Assembly (NCBI GenBank): GCA_038238555.1
Contig: JBBRXP010000004.1
Location: 1 to 64,000 of the forward strand
Reading direction: 5' to 3'
From: JANNXQ01 sp038238555
Lineage (GTDB): Bacteria; Verrucomicrobiota; Verrucomicrobiia; Chthoniobacterales; Chthoniobacteraceae
DNA: 64,000 bases
Positions 43,933 through 52,649 of the stretch are shown piece after piece (positions within the stretch are counted from its first letter, which is position 1; each line of letters opens with the position of its first letter). The notes under the pieces were generated by a model. The model worked only from the letters and a program-made list of their open reading frames with translations, made no database searches and was not told the origin of the DNA. A program made the position numbers and the translations under genes.

Positions 43933-45560
43933 AATTCACCCTCCCCGCTCTCCTCTCCGCTACGGCCTTTGCCACTGCCGCGCCTCTGCCAAGAACGCTG
44001 CTCTTCGTCGATGACCACGACGTCCTCTATCGCTCGGGCACGAAGAAGGAAGTCGTGCCGCTCCGCAAATTCGAGGGCAATCCGGTCCTCGCGCCGGACT
44101 ATCCCTGGGAAGCGATGATTGGCTGGGCCAGCACTTGGCGCGATTCGAAGACGGGCAAGTATCAGATGTGGTATCAGGCTTATCAGGAGAAGCGCGTCGA
44201 AGATAAGCGACTGAAATGCGTGGTGGCTTATGCCGAGTCGGATGATGGGAAGAAGTGGGTGAAGCCTAAGTTAGGGTTGTTTCCTTTTTACGAAACCAAG
44301 GAGACGAACATCGTGCTGATCGGTGGACCCAACGGCTATGGCGACCGCTATTGCAACTCGGTCCTCGTCGATACGCGCGATCCCGATCCGGCGCGGCGTT
44401 ACAAGATGATGTATTACGATTGGGAGCCAGACGATGAGCGCCACCTCGGCGCGGGGACGCACGTGGCTTTCTCCCCCGATGGCATCCATTGGACAAAGCA
44501 CCAAGGCATGGTGCAAAAGACCTCATACGGAGCGAAGGGTAAGCAGATGCCCTTTGAGGGTGAGAGCATCCATCTCGTAGGCCCGGTGAAGAATGGTCGG
44601 CCGAGCCAGAGCTGGTTGGTGCCCTTGTCCATGTCGGATGCGCAGGATGTATTCTACGATGACTTGAAGGGCTGCTACGTCGGCTATGGCAAGATGTGGA
44701 TGCAGGGGCCGGACGGCGGCTCGCACTGGAAGCACGGCATGGGTCGGAGCGAGAGCCAGGATTTCATCCATTGGTCGAAGCCGCAATTCCTCCTCGGCGT
44801 GGGCGACAACGATCCGCCGCAGTTGGAATTCCACACCTCGCCGGTCTTTCCCTACAACGGGCAATACTTCTCGCTGAACCAGATCTTGAATCGTACCGCC
44901 GGCGTGATGGACATCGAGCTGATGAGCAGCCGCGATGGCTTCAAATGGGATCGCCCTTATGCCGGCATTCACTTTCTCGAGCGCGGCACCGGCGCGGTCT
45001 TCGACGCGGCGACGATGCTGACCAATGGCACGCCGCTGCTCATCGGCGATGAGATGTGGTTCTACTACGGCGGCTATCGCGGCACGGCCATCGGGGCGGT
45101 GGGCCTCGACCGGCAAGTGATCGGCTCGAAGGATGTTTTCAGCGGCATCGGGCTGGCAATGATGAAGAAGGATCGCTTCGTGGCGGTCGTGCCCGAACCC
45201 GAGATTGGCCTGCGCAACAGCCTCAAGATGACGCGCGACACGGTCGGCAAGGCGGCGCCCACTTTGGCCAAGCCGAATACCATCGGCCAAGTCACGCTCC
45301 GGCCCATCGACCTCAGCAAGGTGAAGGAACTAAGTATCAATGCCGATGCGTCGAAGGGTAAGCTGTGGGTCGAGATACTGAATGAAGACGGTTATCGCGT
45401 GAGAGGTTTTTCCAAGGACGATGCCGCGCCGCTCACCGCGGATGCGCTGGAGCAGAAAGTAACCTGGAAGGAGAAAGACCTGAGCCAGTTAAAGCCCGGC
45501 ACTTACATGCTGCGCATCCACCTCGACAACGCGAAGTTCTTCGCCTGCATGCTCCGATGA
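43929..45560 (+). CDS. Secreted glycoside hydrolase-like five-bladed propeller protein (GH32/GH43-like)
   Basis: The 543-residue protein has a signal peptide (MKFTLPALLSATAFATAAPL). A propeller domain follows, with LLFVDDHDVLYRSGTKKE, YQMWYQAYQEKRVEDKRL, AYAESDDGKKWVKPKLGL, VAFSPDGIHWTKHQG and IGDEMWFYYGGYRG. The last 110 residues form a sandwich (WVEILNEDGYRVRGFS). This architecture is common in Verrucomicrobiota and Planctomycetota as GH-like proteins of the 32/43/117 superfamily. Its substrate is unknown. It overlaps the pectate lyase gene by ATGA and has a paralogue at 46042-47748. Confidence 0.82.
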   Translation: MKFTLPALLSATAFATAAPLPRTLLFVDDHDVLYRSGTKKEVVPLRKFEGNPVLAPDYPWEAMIGWASTWRDSKTGKYQMWYQAYQEKRVEDKRLKCVVAYAESDDGKKWVKPKLGLFPFYETKETNIVLIGGPNGYGDRYCNSVLVDTRDPDPARRYKMMYYDWEPDDERHLGAGTHVAFSPDGIHWTKHQGMVQKTSYGAKGKQMPFEGESIHLVGPVKNGRPSQSWLVPLSMSDAQDVFYDDLKGCYVGYGKMWMQGPDGGSHWKHGMGRSESQDFIHWSKPQFLLGVGDNDPPQLEFHTSPVFPYNGQYFSLNQILNRTAGVMDIELMSSRDGFKWDRPYAGIHFLERGTGAVFDAATMLTNGTPLLIGDEMWFYYGGYRGTAIGAVGLDRQVIGSKDVFSGIGLAMMKKDRFVAVVPEPEIGLRNSLKMTRDTVGKAAPTLAKPNTIGQVTLRPIDLSKVKELSINADASKGKLWVEILNEDGYRVRGFSKDDAAPLTADALEQKVTWKEKDLSQLKPGTYMLRIHLDNAKFFACMLR

Positions 45561-45570
45561 GCCGCAAGGA

Positions 45571-45660
45571 ATGTCAGCCGAATGGTGTCAGCCGAATAAT
45601 GGAAAGGGTCGAAAACATCTTCATTTGAATTTCATTCGGCTGACACCTTTTCGGCTGACA
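45571..45660. repeat. Palindromic cluster of GTCAGCCGAAT repeats (A)
   Basis: Forward copies of GTCAGCCGAAT lie at 45573-45583 and 45587-45597, in a 14-bp step. After a 36-bp spacer, reverse-complement copies lie at 45634-45644 and 45649-45659 (the last with one mismatch). The whole forms a stem-loop-capable palindrome. Confidence 0.85.
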
Positions 45661-45677
45661 ATAATCCGCGTGCCCAT

Positions 45678-46085
45678 CTATTGCCCCCTCGCCTTTCGCA
45701 ACCTCACCAAAGCTGAGTTCGACGCGCCTATGTCACGCAGAATGCCTTGAGTCGGCTTTGTGACGAGCGGGTCTATGAAAACGATCTTGCCCTGCGCGTG
45801 CCGGTAGTTCGTGAAGGTCACAAACTCGGCACCCATCGCATCCAGTCTCATGCGGAAGGAATGTTCTTCCTCGTCACGACCCTCCCCCGTGATGTGGAGC
45901 AGCACGAGGCACATATCCGAAGGCTGCTTCAACTCACGGGGTTCAAAGCGGTCCAGTGAATTAATCTGAATCACAACTGGGTGCAGTTCATCACAGTCCA
46001 GAAGTGATGTCAGCCGAATGGTGTCAGCCGAATAAATACTAATGAAAGACCATCTTCCACCTTCGAAACATTCGGCTGACACCAT
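45678..46085 (-). CDS. Hypothetical ORF between two palindromic repeat clusters
   Basis: Not recognised. The frame is 135 codons; its first 28 codons lie inside the repeat cluster, so the natural start is unclear. The part outside the repeats reads PVVIQINSLDRFEPREL, MCLVLLHITGEGRDEEEH and RMRLDAMGAEFVTFTNY. That is protein-like composition without a known motif. A shorter plus-strand frame (45747-45959) is the alternative. It shows no transposase motifs (HUH, DDE or Tyr). Confidence 0.3.
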   Translation of the reverse strand: MVSAECFEGGRWSFISIYSADTIRLTSLLDCDELHPVVIQINSLDRFEPRELKQPSDMCLVLLHITGEGRDEEEHSFRMRLDAMGAEFVTFTNYRHAQGKIVFIDPLVTKPTQGILRDIGASNSALVRLRKARGQ

Positions 46086-46130
46086 TCGGCTGACAATTCC
46101 CAGCTATTCGGCTGACCCCATTCGGCTGAC
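46009..46130. repeat. Palindromic cluster of GTCAGCCGAAT repeats (B)
   Basis: Forward copies lie at 46009-46019 and 46023-46033. After a spacer of similar length to cluster A, reverse copies lie at 46070-46080 and 46084-46094, then a second reverse pair at 46105-46115 and about 46119-46129. The cluster ends 30 bp before the conserved part of the downstream GH-like gene and overlaps its apparent 5' end. Confidence 0.85.
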
Positions 46131-47748
46131 ATCAATCCTCATCGTTTGCACGCAACTGGCGGCGGTGGAAACGCTGCTGTTTGTGGACGACTACGAAGTG
46201 CTCTACCGCTCGGGCACGAAGAAGCAGGTGCATCAGTTGGAGAAGTTCAAAGGCAATCCCGTCGTCACGCCCGACAATCCGGAACTCCCTTGGGAGAAAT
46301 CCATCCAATGGGTCAGCGTCCATCGCGATGCAAAGACCGGGAAGATGCAAATGTGGTATCAGGCGTATTCGGGAAAGGGCGCGGAGGACAAGCGCTTCAA
46401 ATCCGTCGTCGCCTACGCCGAGTCGTCTGATGGCATCACGTGGGTCAAACCGAAGCTGATGCTCTTCCCGTATCAGACGCGCGGCTTCGACGTGAAGGAA
46501 ACCAACATCGTGCTCATCGGCGCGGCCGATGGCTATGGCGACCGTTACGCCAACTCCGTGGTGGTGAATCCCGACGAGACCGATCCCGCGAAGAAATACA
46601 AGATGGTCTTCTACGACTGGAACGGCGGCGAGGGCGAGGCGGGCGTCGCCGGAGTTTGCGTGGCCTTCTCGCCCGATGGCATTCACTGGACCAGGCAGGG
46701 CGGCGTGTTGATGGAAACAACCTACGGCGCGAAGACCATGCAGCCGCCCTTCGAGGATGAGAGCGTTTATTTTCATCTCAAGAATCCCGATGGCCGCGAG
46801 TGGCGGCAGTGGCGTTATCCCATGTCGCTCGGCGACGCCGCGGACGTGCTGTGGGAGGCCCGGCTCAAGCGCTACGTCATCTACGGCAAGATGTGGATCA
46901 GCGGCCCCGATGGCGGCATCAATTGGAAACACGGCATGGGCCGCAGCGAGAGCACGGACTTCCTCCACTGGTCGCGTCCGCAACTGCTCACCCATACCGA
47001 CGAGCACGACCCCGCGAACCTCGAGTTCCACACCTCGCCGGTGTTCATCCACGAAGGCGTGTATTTCTCCCTCAACCAGCTCTACACCCGCGAGAACTCC
47101 ACGATGGACATTGAGCTGATGACCAGCCGCGACGGCCTGCGCTGGGATCGCACCTTTGCGCGGCAGCAGGTGCTCGTGCGCGGCGGAAAGAAATTTTTCG
47201 ACGCGAGCTTCCTGCTCACCAACGGCAATCCCATCGCGATGGGCGATGAAGTGTGGTTCTACTACGGCGGCGTCCTCGGCATCGTGCGCTTTCCGAATCC
47301 CGATGAGAAAGACATGCCCAAGCGCGCCACCGAATACGGCAGCGGCGTGGGCCTCGCGAGAATCAAACGCGACCGCTTCGTGGGCATCGCGCCCGATCCG
47401 CGCGCCGCGCTGCGCAATTGGAACCCGAACGACCCGCTGAAGAAACCGGAGCCGCCCGCCAATACCATCGGTCAGGTCACGTTGAAGGCCCGCGATCTAT
47501 CCGCGGTGAAAGCCATTCTCGTCAACGCGAGGACCGAGGCGGGCGGCGCGGTGCGTCTGGAGATTCTCAATGAAGACGGTTACCGCCTGCACGGTTTCAC
47601 GAGGGATGAAGCTATCCCTATGACTGGCGACAAAGTGGATTTCACGACCGCGTGGAAAGAGAAGTCCCTCGCCGATCTCAAGCCGGGAAAATACCAGCTC
47701 CGCTTTCATCTCGACTGCGCCGAACTCTTTGCTTGCTCGCTGAAATGA
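46042..47748 (+). CDS. Glycoside hydrolase-like propeller protein, paralogue with repeat-derived N-terminus
   Basis: A 568-codon frame parallel to the 43929 gene: TLLFVDDYEVLYRSGTKKQV, MQMWYQAYSGKGAEDKRF, VAFSPDGIHWTRQGG and GDEVWFYYGGVLGIV, with a C-terminal sandwich (VRLEILNEDGYRLHGF). The paralogue starts with a signal peptide. Here the first 30 codons are read from the GTCAGCCGAAT repeats (ADTIRLT, SADPIRLT), followed by LIVCTQLAAVE, which looks like the tail of a lost signal peptide. The repeat insertion probably removed the true start, so secretion, and perhaps expression, may be lost. Confidence 0.75.
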   Translation: MKDHLPPSKHSADTIRLTIPSYSADPIRLTSILIVCTQLAAVETLLFVDDYEVLYRSGTKKQVHQLEKFKGNPVVTPDNPELPWEKSIQWVSVHRDAKTGKMQMWYQAYSGKGAEDKRFKSVVAYAESSDGITWVKPKLMLFPYQTRGFDVKETNIVLIGAADGYGDRYANSVVVNPDETDPAKKYKMVFYDWNGGEGEAGVAGVCVAFSPDGIHWTRQGGVLMETTYGAKTMQPPFEDESVYFHLKNPDGREWRQWRYPMSLGDAADVLWEARLKRYVIYGKMWISGPDGGINWKHGMGRSESTDFLHWSRPQLLTHTDEHDPANLEFHTSPVFIHEGVYFSLNQLYTRENSTMDIELMTSRDGLRWDRTFARQQVLVRGGKKFFDASFLLTNGNPIAMGDEVWFYYGGVLGIVRFPNPDEKDMPKRATEYGSGVGLARIKRDRFVGIAPDPRAALRNWNPNDPLKKPEPPANTIGQVTLKARDLSAVKAILVNARTEAGGAVRLEILNEDGYRLHGFTRDEAIPMTGDKVDFTTAWKEKSLADLKPGKYQLRFHLDCAELFACSLK

Positions 47749-47837
47749 AGGCGAGTCGTTCTGCGGCGTTAGAGAAGCAACTCAAACGAAAGTATCAAAC
47801 TTACCCACTACCTTTGGCACGGACGGACGAGGCTTTA

Positions 47838-47858
47838 TAACTGACAACCAATAACTCC
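47838..47858. repeat. Three heptamers abutting the sulfatase start
   Basis: TAACTGA, CAACCAA, TAACTCC end one base before the ATG. The first two match units of the array near 882-921. Confidence 0.55.
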
Positions 47859-47859
47859 C

Positions 47860-49323
47860 ATGCTACACAAACTCCCCCGCCTCCGCTGGCTTTGGACGGC
47901 GCTTGTTATCCTCAACGCGTCGGATTTATTCGCCGCGCCGAAGAACGTGCTGCTGCTCATCAGCGACAATCACACTGCCACCGATCTCGGCTGCTACGGA
48001 CATCCCACGGTGAAGACGCCGAACCTCGACGCGCTGGCCGCGCGTGGCACGCGCTTCACGCACGCCTTTTGCACCTCGCCCTCGTGCGGGCCGAGCCGCG
48101 CGGTCATCTACACGGGGTTGCTCACGCACGCCAACGGGCAATACACGCACCCGCACTCCTTTCACAACGGCGTGCTCGGCAAAGACGTGACGACCGTCTT
48201 CGACCTGCTGAAAAAAAGTGGCTACCGCACGGCGCTGCTCGGCAAGGCCGCGCTCGGACCGCGCGCGGGGCAGTATGAGATCGATCTGCTCGACGAAAAA
48301 ATCATGCGCGACCTGCCCGCGCAGACGCGGAAGGCCGAGCAGTTCATCCGCGAAGGCGGCGGGCAGCCGTTCTGCGTGGTACTCTCCACGCACGATCCGC
48401 ACCCCGGCGACGATCCGGTCGAGAAGCGCTGGCGGCGCGGGGTGAAGCCGCCGCGGCACATCGATCCGGCGTCGGTCGCGGTGCCATCGCATCTGCCCGA
48501 CCGCGCCGACGTACGCGAGAGCCTGGCGGAGTATTACGAGTGGATCGAGCGGCTCGACGCGGGCTTCGGCGAAGCGCTTGCGATGCTCGATCGCACCGGC
48601 CATCGCGACGACACACTCGTCATGTTTTTCTCCGATCAAGGCGCGCCGTATCCCAACGGCGGCTACAGCTTCTACGAACCCGGCATCGACGTGCCGCTGA
48701 TCGTCGCGAGCCCCGGCGCGCAGAAGCGCGGGGTGGTGTGCGATGCGCTTGTTTCGCTCGCCGACATCACGCCCACGGTGCTCGACTGGACGGGCGTGAA
48801 AGGCCCCGCGTATCCGCTCCACGGCCGCAGCGTGCTGCCGGTGCTCGAGCAGGAAAAGACGAGCGGCTGGGACAGCGTGGTGCTCAGCCACGTGATGCAC
48901 GAGGTCACGATGTATTACCCGATGCGCACGCTGCGCGAACGCCGCTACAAGCTGACCTGGAACCTCTGCGCACAGACGCCCTGGATGGACGCCTCGGAGG
49001 TCGTGCGCCGTTCGCCCTGGGCCGAGACGCTGCGGCGCGGAGACCAGTTCATCGGCAAGCGCAGCATCGGGAAATATCTACACCGCGACCCGATCGAACT
49101 CTACGACCTCGAGACCGATCCGGACGAAGTGGTGAATCTCGCCGACGATCCGAAGTTCGCCGGCATCCGCCGCACAATGAGCGAGAAGTTGCTCACACGC
49201 CTGCGCGAGACTGGCGACATGTGGCTCGAACGTTACGAGCTGCCGATGCCCGGCGAGAAGGTGAAGATCGGCGTGGCGCCCCCGCCCGGCTACGCGCCGA
49301 AGCGCAAGAAATCCGAGGAGTGA
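47860..49323 (+). CDS. Secreted sulfatase (heparan N-sulfatase/SGSH-like)
   Basis: The 487-residue protein has a signal peptide (LWTALVILNASDLFAAP). The formylglycine motif is CGPSR in TSPSCGPSRAVIYTG, so a sulfatase-maturing enzyme is needed. Metal-binding residues appear in LLISDNHTATDLGCYG and FFSDQGAPYPNGGYSFYE; ADITPTVLDWTG and PIELYDLETDPDEVVNLAD complete the fold. The set matches the N-sulfoglucosamine sulfohydrolase subgroup (S1). It removes sulfate from glycans in the periplasm or outside. It sits between the GH-like proteins and sugar-acid genes, consistent with degradation of sulfated polysaccharide. Confidence 0.93.
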   Translation: MLHKLPRLRWLWTALVILNASDLFAAPKNVLLLISDNHTATDLGCYGHPTVKTPNLDALAARGTRFTHAFCTSPSCGPSRAVIYTGLLTHANGQYTHPHSFHNGVLGKDVTTVFDLLKKSGYRTALLGKAALGPRAGQYEIDLLDEKIMRDLPAQTRKAEQFIREGGGQPFCVVLSTHDPHPGDDPVEKRWRRGVKPPRHIDPASVAVPSHLPDRADVRESLAEYYEWIERLDAGFGEALAMLDRTGHRDDTLVMFFSDQGAPYPNGGYSFYEPGIDVPLIVASPGAQKRGVVCDALVSLADITPTVLDWTGVKGPAYPLHGRSVLPVLEQEKTSGWDSVVLSHVMHEVTMYYPMRTLRERRYKLTWNLCAQTPWMDASEVVRRSPWAETLRRGDQFIGKRSIGKYLHRDPIELYDLETDPDEVVNLADDPKFAGIRRTMSEKLLTRLRETGDMWLERYELPMPGEKVKIGVAPPPGYAPKRKKSEE

Positions 49324-49432
49324 AACCGTTACCGGCTTCAAGGTTCCGGTGGCCACATCTGGTCTCGTAACGTTACCAGCGCAGCCTGCTTGTCCGGAGA
49401 GGGGCGGAAAGATCACGATGCTTGGCCGTCGA

Positions 49433-50359
49433 ATGAGTTCATCCAAGCGATACCGCCCCTGTGTCCTGGCTACCTGCTGCGTGCCTTGGAACGCGGACTT
49501 CACTTTTGCGGAAGATATTTTCCGCCGTTGGGTGCGCCGGCTCATCGCGCAAGGCGTCCGCGATCTCTACATCTTCGGCACAGCAGGGGAAGGTTATGCC
49601 GTCACCGAGACGCAGTTCGACGAGATCGCGCGAGCTTTCCTCAGCGAGACGCGCGGCGAGGGAGTGCAAGGCATGGTGGGTGTTATCAGCCTCTCGCTGC
49701 CCACGGTCATCGAACGCATCGAGCGAGCGCGGGAGATGGGTGCCCGGCGGTTTCAGTTGAGCCTGCCGTCGTGGGGCGCGCTGCGGGATGCGGAGATGGA
49801 TACGTTCTTTCGCGAGACCTGCGGGCGCTTCCCTGACTGTGAGTTTCTACACTACAATCTTATGCGCACGGGCCGTATCGTCACCGGCGCGGAGTATGGC
49901 CGGCTCGCGGGGATGCATCCCAATCTTGTCGCCACCAAAAACAGCACCGACGACGAGGCGCGTCTCCAAGGCTTGATAACGGAGGCTCCGCAACTCCAGC
50001 ATTTCATCACCGAGACTGGCTTTGCGAAGGCGGCGGCACTGGGTGAATGCGGATTACTTATTTCGATTGCGTCCACTAACTTCGCACTCGGAGAACGATA
50101 CTTCCGCGCAGGCAATGAGCGCGACTTGGAGTTACTCGCCACCATGCATCGGGAACTGAGTAAGATCGGCGCCGATCTCGGAAGCGTGGTCGCCGACAGC
50201 GCGCACATGGACGGCGCGTTCGATAAGATGTTTTGCCGCCTGCACGCCCCCGAGTTCCCGCTGCGATTACTGCCTCCCTATGTCGCGATCAGCGAGGCAG
50301 TCTTTCAACGATACGCGGCGCAGATAAGGGAGAAATATCCGCGTTGGCTGCCCCAGTAA
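49433..50359 (+). CDS. Dihydrodipicolinate synthase family aldolase/lyase
   Basis: The 308-residue TIM-barrel protein of the class I aldolase DHDPS/NAL/KDG aldolase family. Motifs: LYIFGTAGEGYAVTETQF (substrate-carboxylate GTxGE), catalytic Tyr in CEFLHYNLMRTG and Schiff-base Lys in NLVATKNSTDDEA. Start at the ATG 49433; an ATG at 49418 with a GGAGAGGGG site further upstream is a fair alternative. The neighbours are an enolase-superfamily dehydratase and a 2-hydroxyacid dehydrogenase. So a 2-keto-3-deoxy sugar acid is a more likely substrate than aspartate semialdehyde. Confidence 0.88.
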   Translation: MSSSKRYRPCVLATCCVPWNADFTFAEDIFRRWVRRLIAQGVRDLYIFGTAGEGYAVTETQFDEIARAFLSETRGEGVQGMVGVISLSLPTVIERIERAREMGARRFQLSLPSWGALRDAEMDTFFRETCGRFPDCEFLHYNLMRTGRIVTGAEYGRLAGMHPNLVATKNSTDDEARLQGLITEAPQLQHFITETGFAKAAALGECGLLISIASTNFALGERYFRAGNERDLELLATMHRELSKIGADLGSVVADSAHMDGAFDKMFCRLHAPEFPLRLLPPYVAISEAVFQRYAAQIREKYPRWLPQ

Positions 50360-50420
50360 CAGATAGCCGCCGTGAATCCTTACCCGGCTAAGTATAAGGT
50401 AAGTCACCACCAAGCACTCC

Positions 50421-51635
50421 ATGAAGATCACTGCCGTCCGCACCGTGTTACTCACCGGTCCTTACAGCCGCGACCCTTACATCCTGGCTGGCCGCCCGCG
50501 GCGCAGCGCGGCCTTTATCGAAATCCAAACGGACGCGGGACTTATCGGCTTGGGAGAAACTTATGCGGGTTACTTTTTTCCGGAGTCAGTTCCGGGAGTG
50601 GTGGAGTTCTTCGCGCCGATCTTGATCGGTCAGTCGCCGGACGATGTGGAGGAACTCTGGCAGCGGATGTATCGCTGCGGTAACTACTGGTGCCGCGTGG
50701 GCTTGGGCGTGGCGATCCTCAATGGCATCGAGGCCGCGCTTTGGGATTTGAAGGGTAAGATGCACGGCGTGCCTGTCTATCAACTGCTCGGCGGCGCCAG
50801 GCACGAGCGGCTGCCTTGTTATGCCTCCGGCGGTCCGAGTAACTACCCACTCGATCAACTGGCCGCGAAGCTCGACTTCTATCTTGGCCTCGGTTTTCAC
50901 GGCATGAAACTCGGCGCGGGTTCTTACTCGCCCGATCGCGGATGGTATGTGCCGACGACGCCAGACGAAGCCGCGGCCTTTGAGGGTAATAAGATGGCGT
51001 TTGCGCGGAAGCATGTGGGCAAGGAGGTGCGGCTCATGCTCGATGGGCACATGGGTAACCATCCCGACTCAACATGGAATCTCGACACCGCAGCGGCAGT
51101 AATGAAGGCGGTGGAACCCTTTGACTTATTCTTCTTCGAGGAGCCACTGCACTATACCGATCCGTGGGGTTATGCGGAGTTATGTAAAGGCACCACGGTG
51201 CCTATCGCGGGCGGCGAGTGTCTTACGGCGGCTTATGAGTGGCGCGTGTTTGCCGAGTGCGATGCCTTTGACATCGGCCAGCCGGATGCCGCGTGGACCG
51301 GCGGCATGAGCGAATTTATGAAAGTAGCCGCGCTGATGGAGAGCCACGGCCGGAAGATCGCCACCCATGCCGCGGGCGCCGGCGGCGCGCTGATGCAAAA
51401 CATTCATTGCGCCTTTGCCTGCGCCAACACGGTGATCTGCGAAGTGCTGCCCGCGCTGGGTGCACTGCACCTCGACATCGCGGGCGATTCGTTCCGCTTT
51501 GAGAAAGGCGACGTGTTCCCGCCGGAGACGCCGGGACTCGGCATCGTGCTCACCGATGACATCAAGGACCGCCACCCCTTTGTGCCCGGCAGCGGAGAGT
51601 TCAACAGCGTGCCGGGAAAGCTGCTCGTGGATTAA
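50421..51635 (+). CDS. Enolase-superfamily sugar-acid dehydratase (mandelate racemase/muconate lactonizing type)
   Basis: The 404-residue protein has the capping-domain start MKITAVRTVLLTGPYSRDPY. The barrel carries the metal ligands in RLMLDGHMGN (Asp), DLFFFEEPLHY (Glu) and PIAGGECLTA (Glu). The acid/base region is FHGMKLGAGSY, and a His is in GRKIATHAAGAGG. These enzymes abstract the alpha-proton of a carboxylate, mostly to dehydrate aldonic or aldaric acids to 2-keto-3-deoxy acids. The preceding aldolase gene, 61 bp upstream, would use the product. The exact sugar cannot be read from the sequence. Confidence 0.9.
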   Translation: MKITAVRTVLLTGPYSRDPYILAGRPRRSAAFIEIQTDAGLIGLGETYAGYFFPESVPGVVEFFAPILIGQSPDDVEELWQRMYRCGNYWCRVGLGVAILNGIEAALWDLKGKMHGVPVYQLLGGARHERLPCYASGGPSNYPLDQLAAKLDFYLGLGFHGMKLGAGSYSPDRGWYVPTTPDEAAAFEGNKMAFARKHVGKEVRLMLDGHMGNHPDSTWNLDTAAAVMKAVEPFDLFFFEEPLHYTDPWGYAELCKGTTVPIAGGECLTAAYEWRVFAECDAFDIGQPDAAWTGGMSEFMKVAALMESHGRKIATHAAGAGGALMQNIHCAFACANTVICEVLPALGALHLDIAGDSFRFEKGDVFPPETPGLGIVLTDDIKDRHPFVPGSGEFNSVPGKLLVD

Positions 51636-51640
51636 GACGC

Positions 51641-52639
51641 ATGACCACCGTCATCGCCGACATACAGATCAAGGAGGACGCGCGGCGCGACATCGAGCGT
51701 GAGCAGGATGTGCGCTTCGTGGCGATAGCCGAGGCTACGCCGGACTTGATCGCCGAAGCCGGCATCCTGCTCTGCGGCGCTGCGCCGGCGTGCCTGAGCG
51801 AGATGCGTTCACTCCAACTTATCCAACTCTTCTCGGTAGGTTACTCGCAGTTACTAAGTCGTGGACTAGCGGAACGCGGCGTACGGGTTTGTAACGCGCG
51901 TGGCGTCAATGACACCACCATCGCGGAGTGGAATCTGGCGATGATGATCAATCTTACTCGCGATCTGCGCCGCATGATCCGGCATCAAGAACAGGCATTG
52001 TGGGACCGGGAGGACGCACGGTTTCAAAGTGCGTTGCGGGGCCGGGTGCTCGGCATCTGGGGTTACGGCGGCATCGGTCGCGAGACGGCGCGTCTTACCA
52101 AGACGCTCGGTATGACCGTGCATGTCATGACGCACAGCGGCATTCGTCCTCGTCACGATCTGTATGCGGTGCCTGGCACGGGCGATCTCGAGGGCATCTT
52201 ACCCGATCACGTCTTTACCACCGGACAAGAGATGGCCTTTCTGCGCGACCTTGATTTTCTCGTGCTCGCGATGCCGCTCACGCCCGCCAACACTGGGCTC
52301 GTCGGCGAACTCGAATTGCGGGCGATGAAGCGCGCCGCTTTTCTGCTCAATCCCGCCCGCGGCGCTCTGGTGCAGGAAGCGGCGCTCCTCCACGCGCTCG
52401 AGGAGCGCTGGATCGCGGGCGCCGCGCTCGACACGCATCATCATTCTCCCATGCCGCCGGAGCACCCACTGTGGAGGATGCCGCACGTCATCATGACGCC
52501 GCACATCTCCGGCTCCGACAAGAGCCCGCACTTCCTCGATCGGGTGTGGGACATCATCGGGCACAACATCGCCAGTTTCCTCGCGGGTCAGCCGCTTTGG
52601 AATGAACTCACTCCCGCCGAGCTAGGCGGGAAAGTGTGA
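51641..52639 (+). CDS. D-isomer-specific 2-hydroxyacid dehydrogenase
   Basis: The 332-residue NAD(P)-dependent oxidoreductase begins 5 bp after the dehydratase gene. The Rossmann motif is VLGIWGYGGIGRETARL. Catalytic Arg is in LLNPARGALVQEAAL, the Glu lies about 30 residues on, and the His is in VIMTPHISGSDK. The substrate-binding N-terminal domain shows LIQLFSVGYSQLLSRGLAER. It interconverts 2-keto and D-2-hydroxy acids. In this context it may act on a product of sugar-acid breakdown. Confidence 0.92.
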   Translation: MTTVIADIQIKEDARRDIEREQDVRFVAIAEATPDLIAEAGILLCGAAPACLSEMRSLQLIQLFSVGYSQLLSRGLAERGVRVCNARGVNDTTIAEWNLAMMINLTRDLRRMIRHQEQALWDREDARFQSALRGRVLGIWGYGGIGRETARLTKTLGMTVHVMTHSGIRPRHDLYAVPGTGDLEGILPDHVFTTGQEMAFLRDLDFLVLAMPLTPANTGLVGELELRAMKRAAFLLNPARGALVQEAALLHALEERWIAGAALDTHHHSPMPPEHPLWRMPHVIMTPHISGSDKSPHFLDRVWDIIGHNIASFLAGQPLWNELTPAELGGKV

Positions 52640-52649
52640 CGATCCGCCG

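Noticed and set aside
45747..45959. Plus-strand 70-codon ORF between the repeat clusters
   Set aside because: It overlaps the longer minus-strand frame, and its composition is less natural. Neither is certain.
45571..46130. CRISPR-like repeats
   Set aside because: The 11-bp motif occurs in both orientations with irregular spacing, unlike 23-40 bp direct repeats with uniform spacers.
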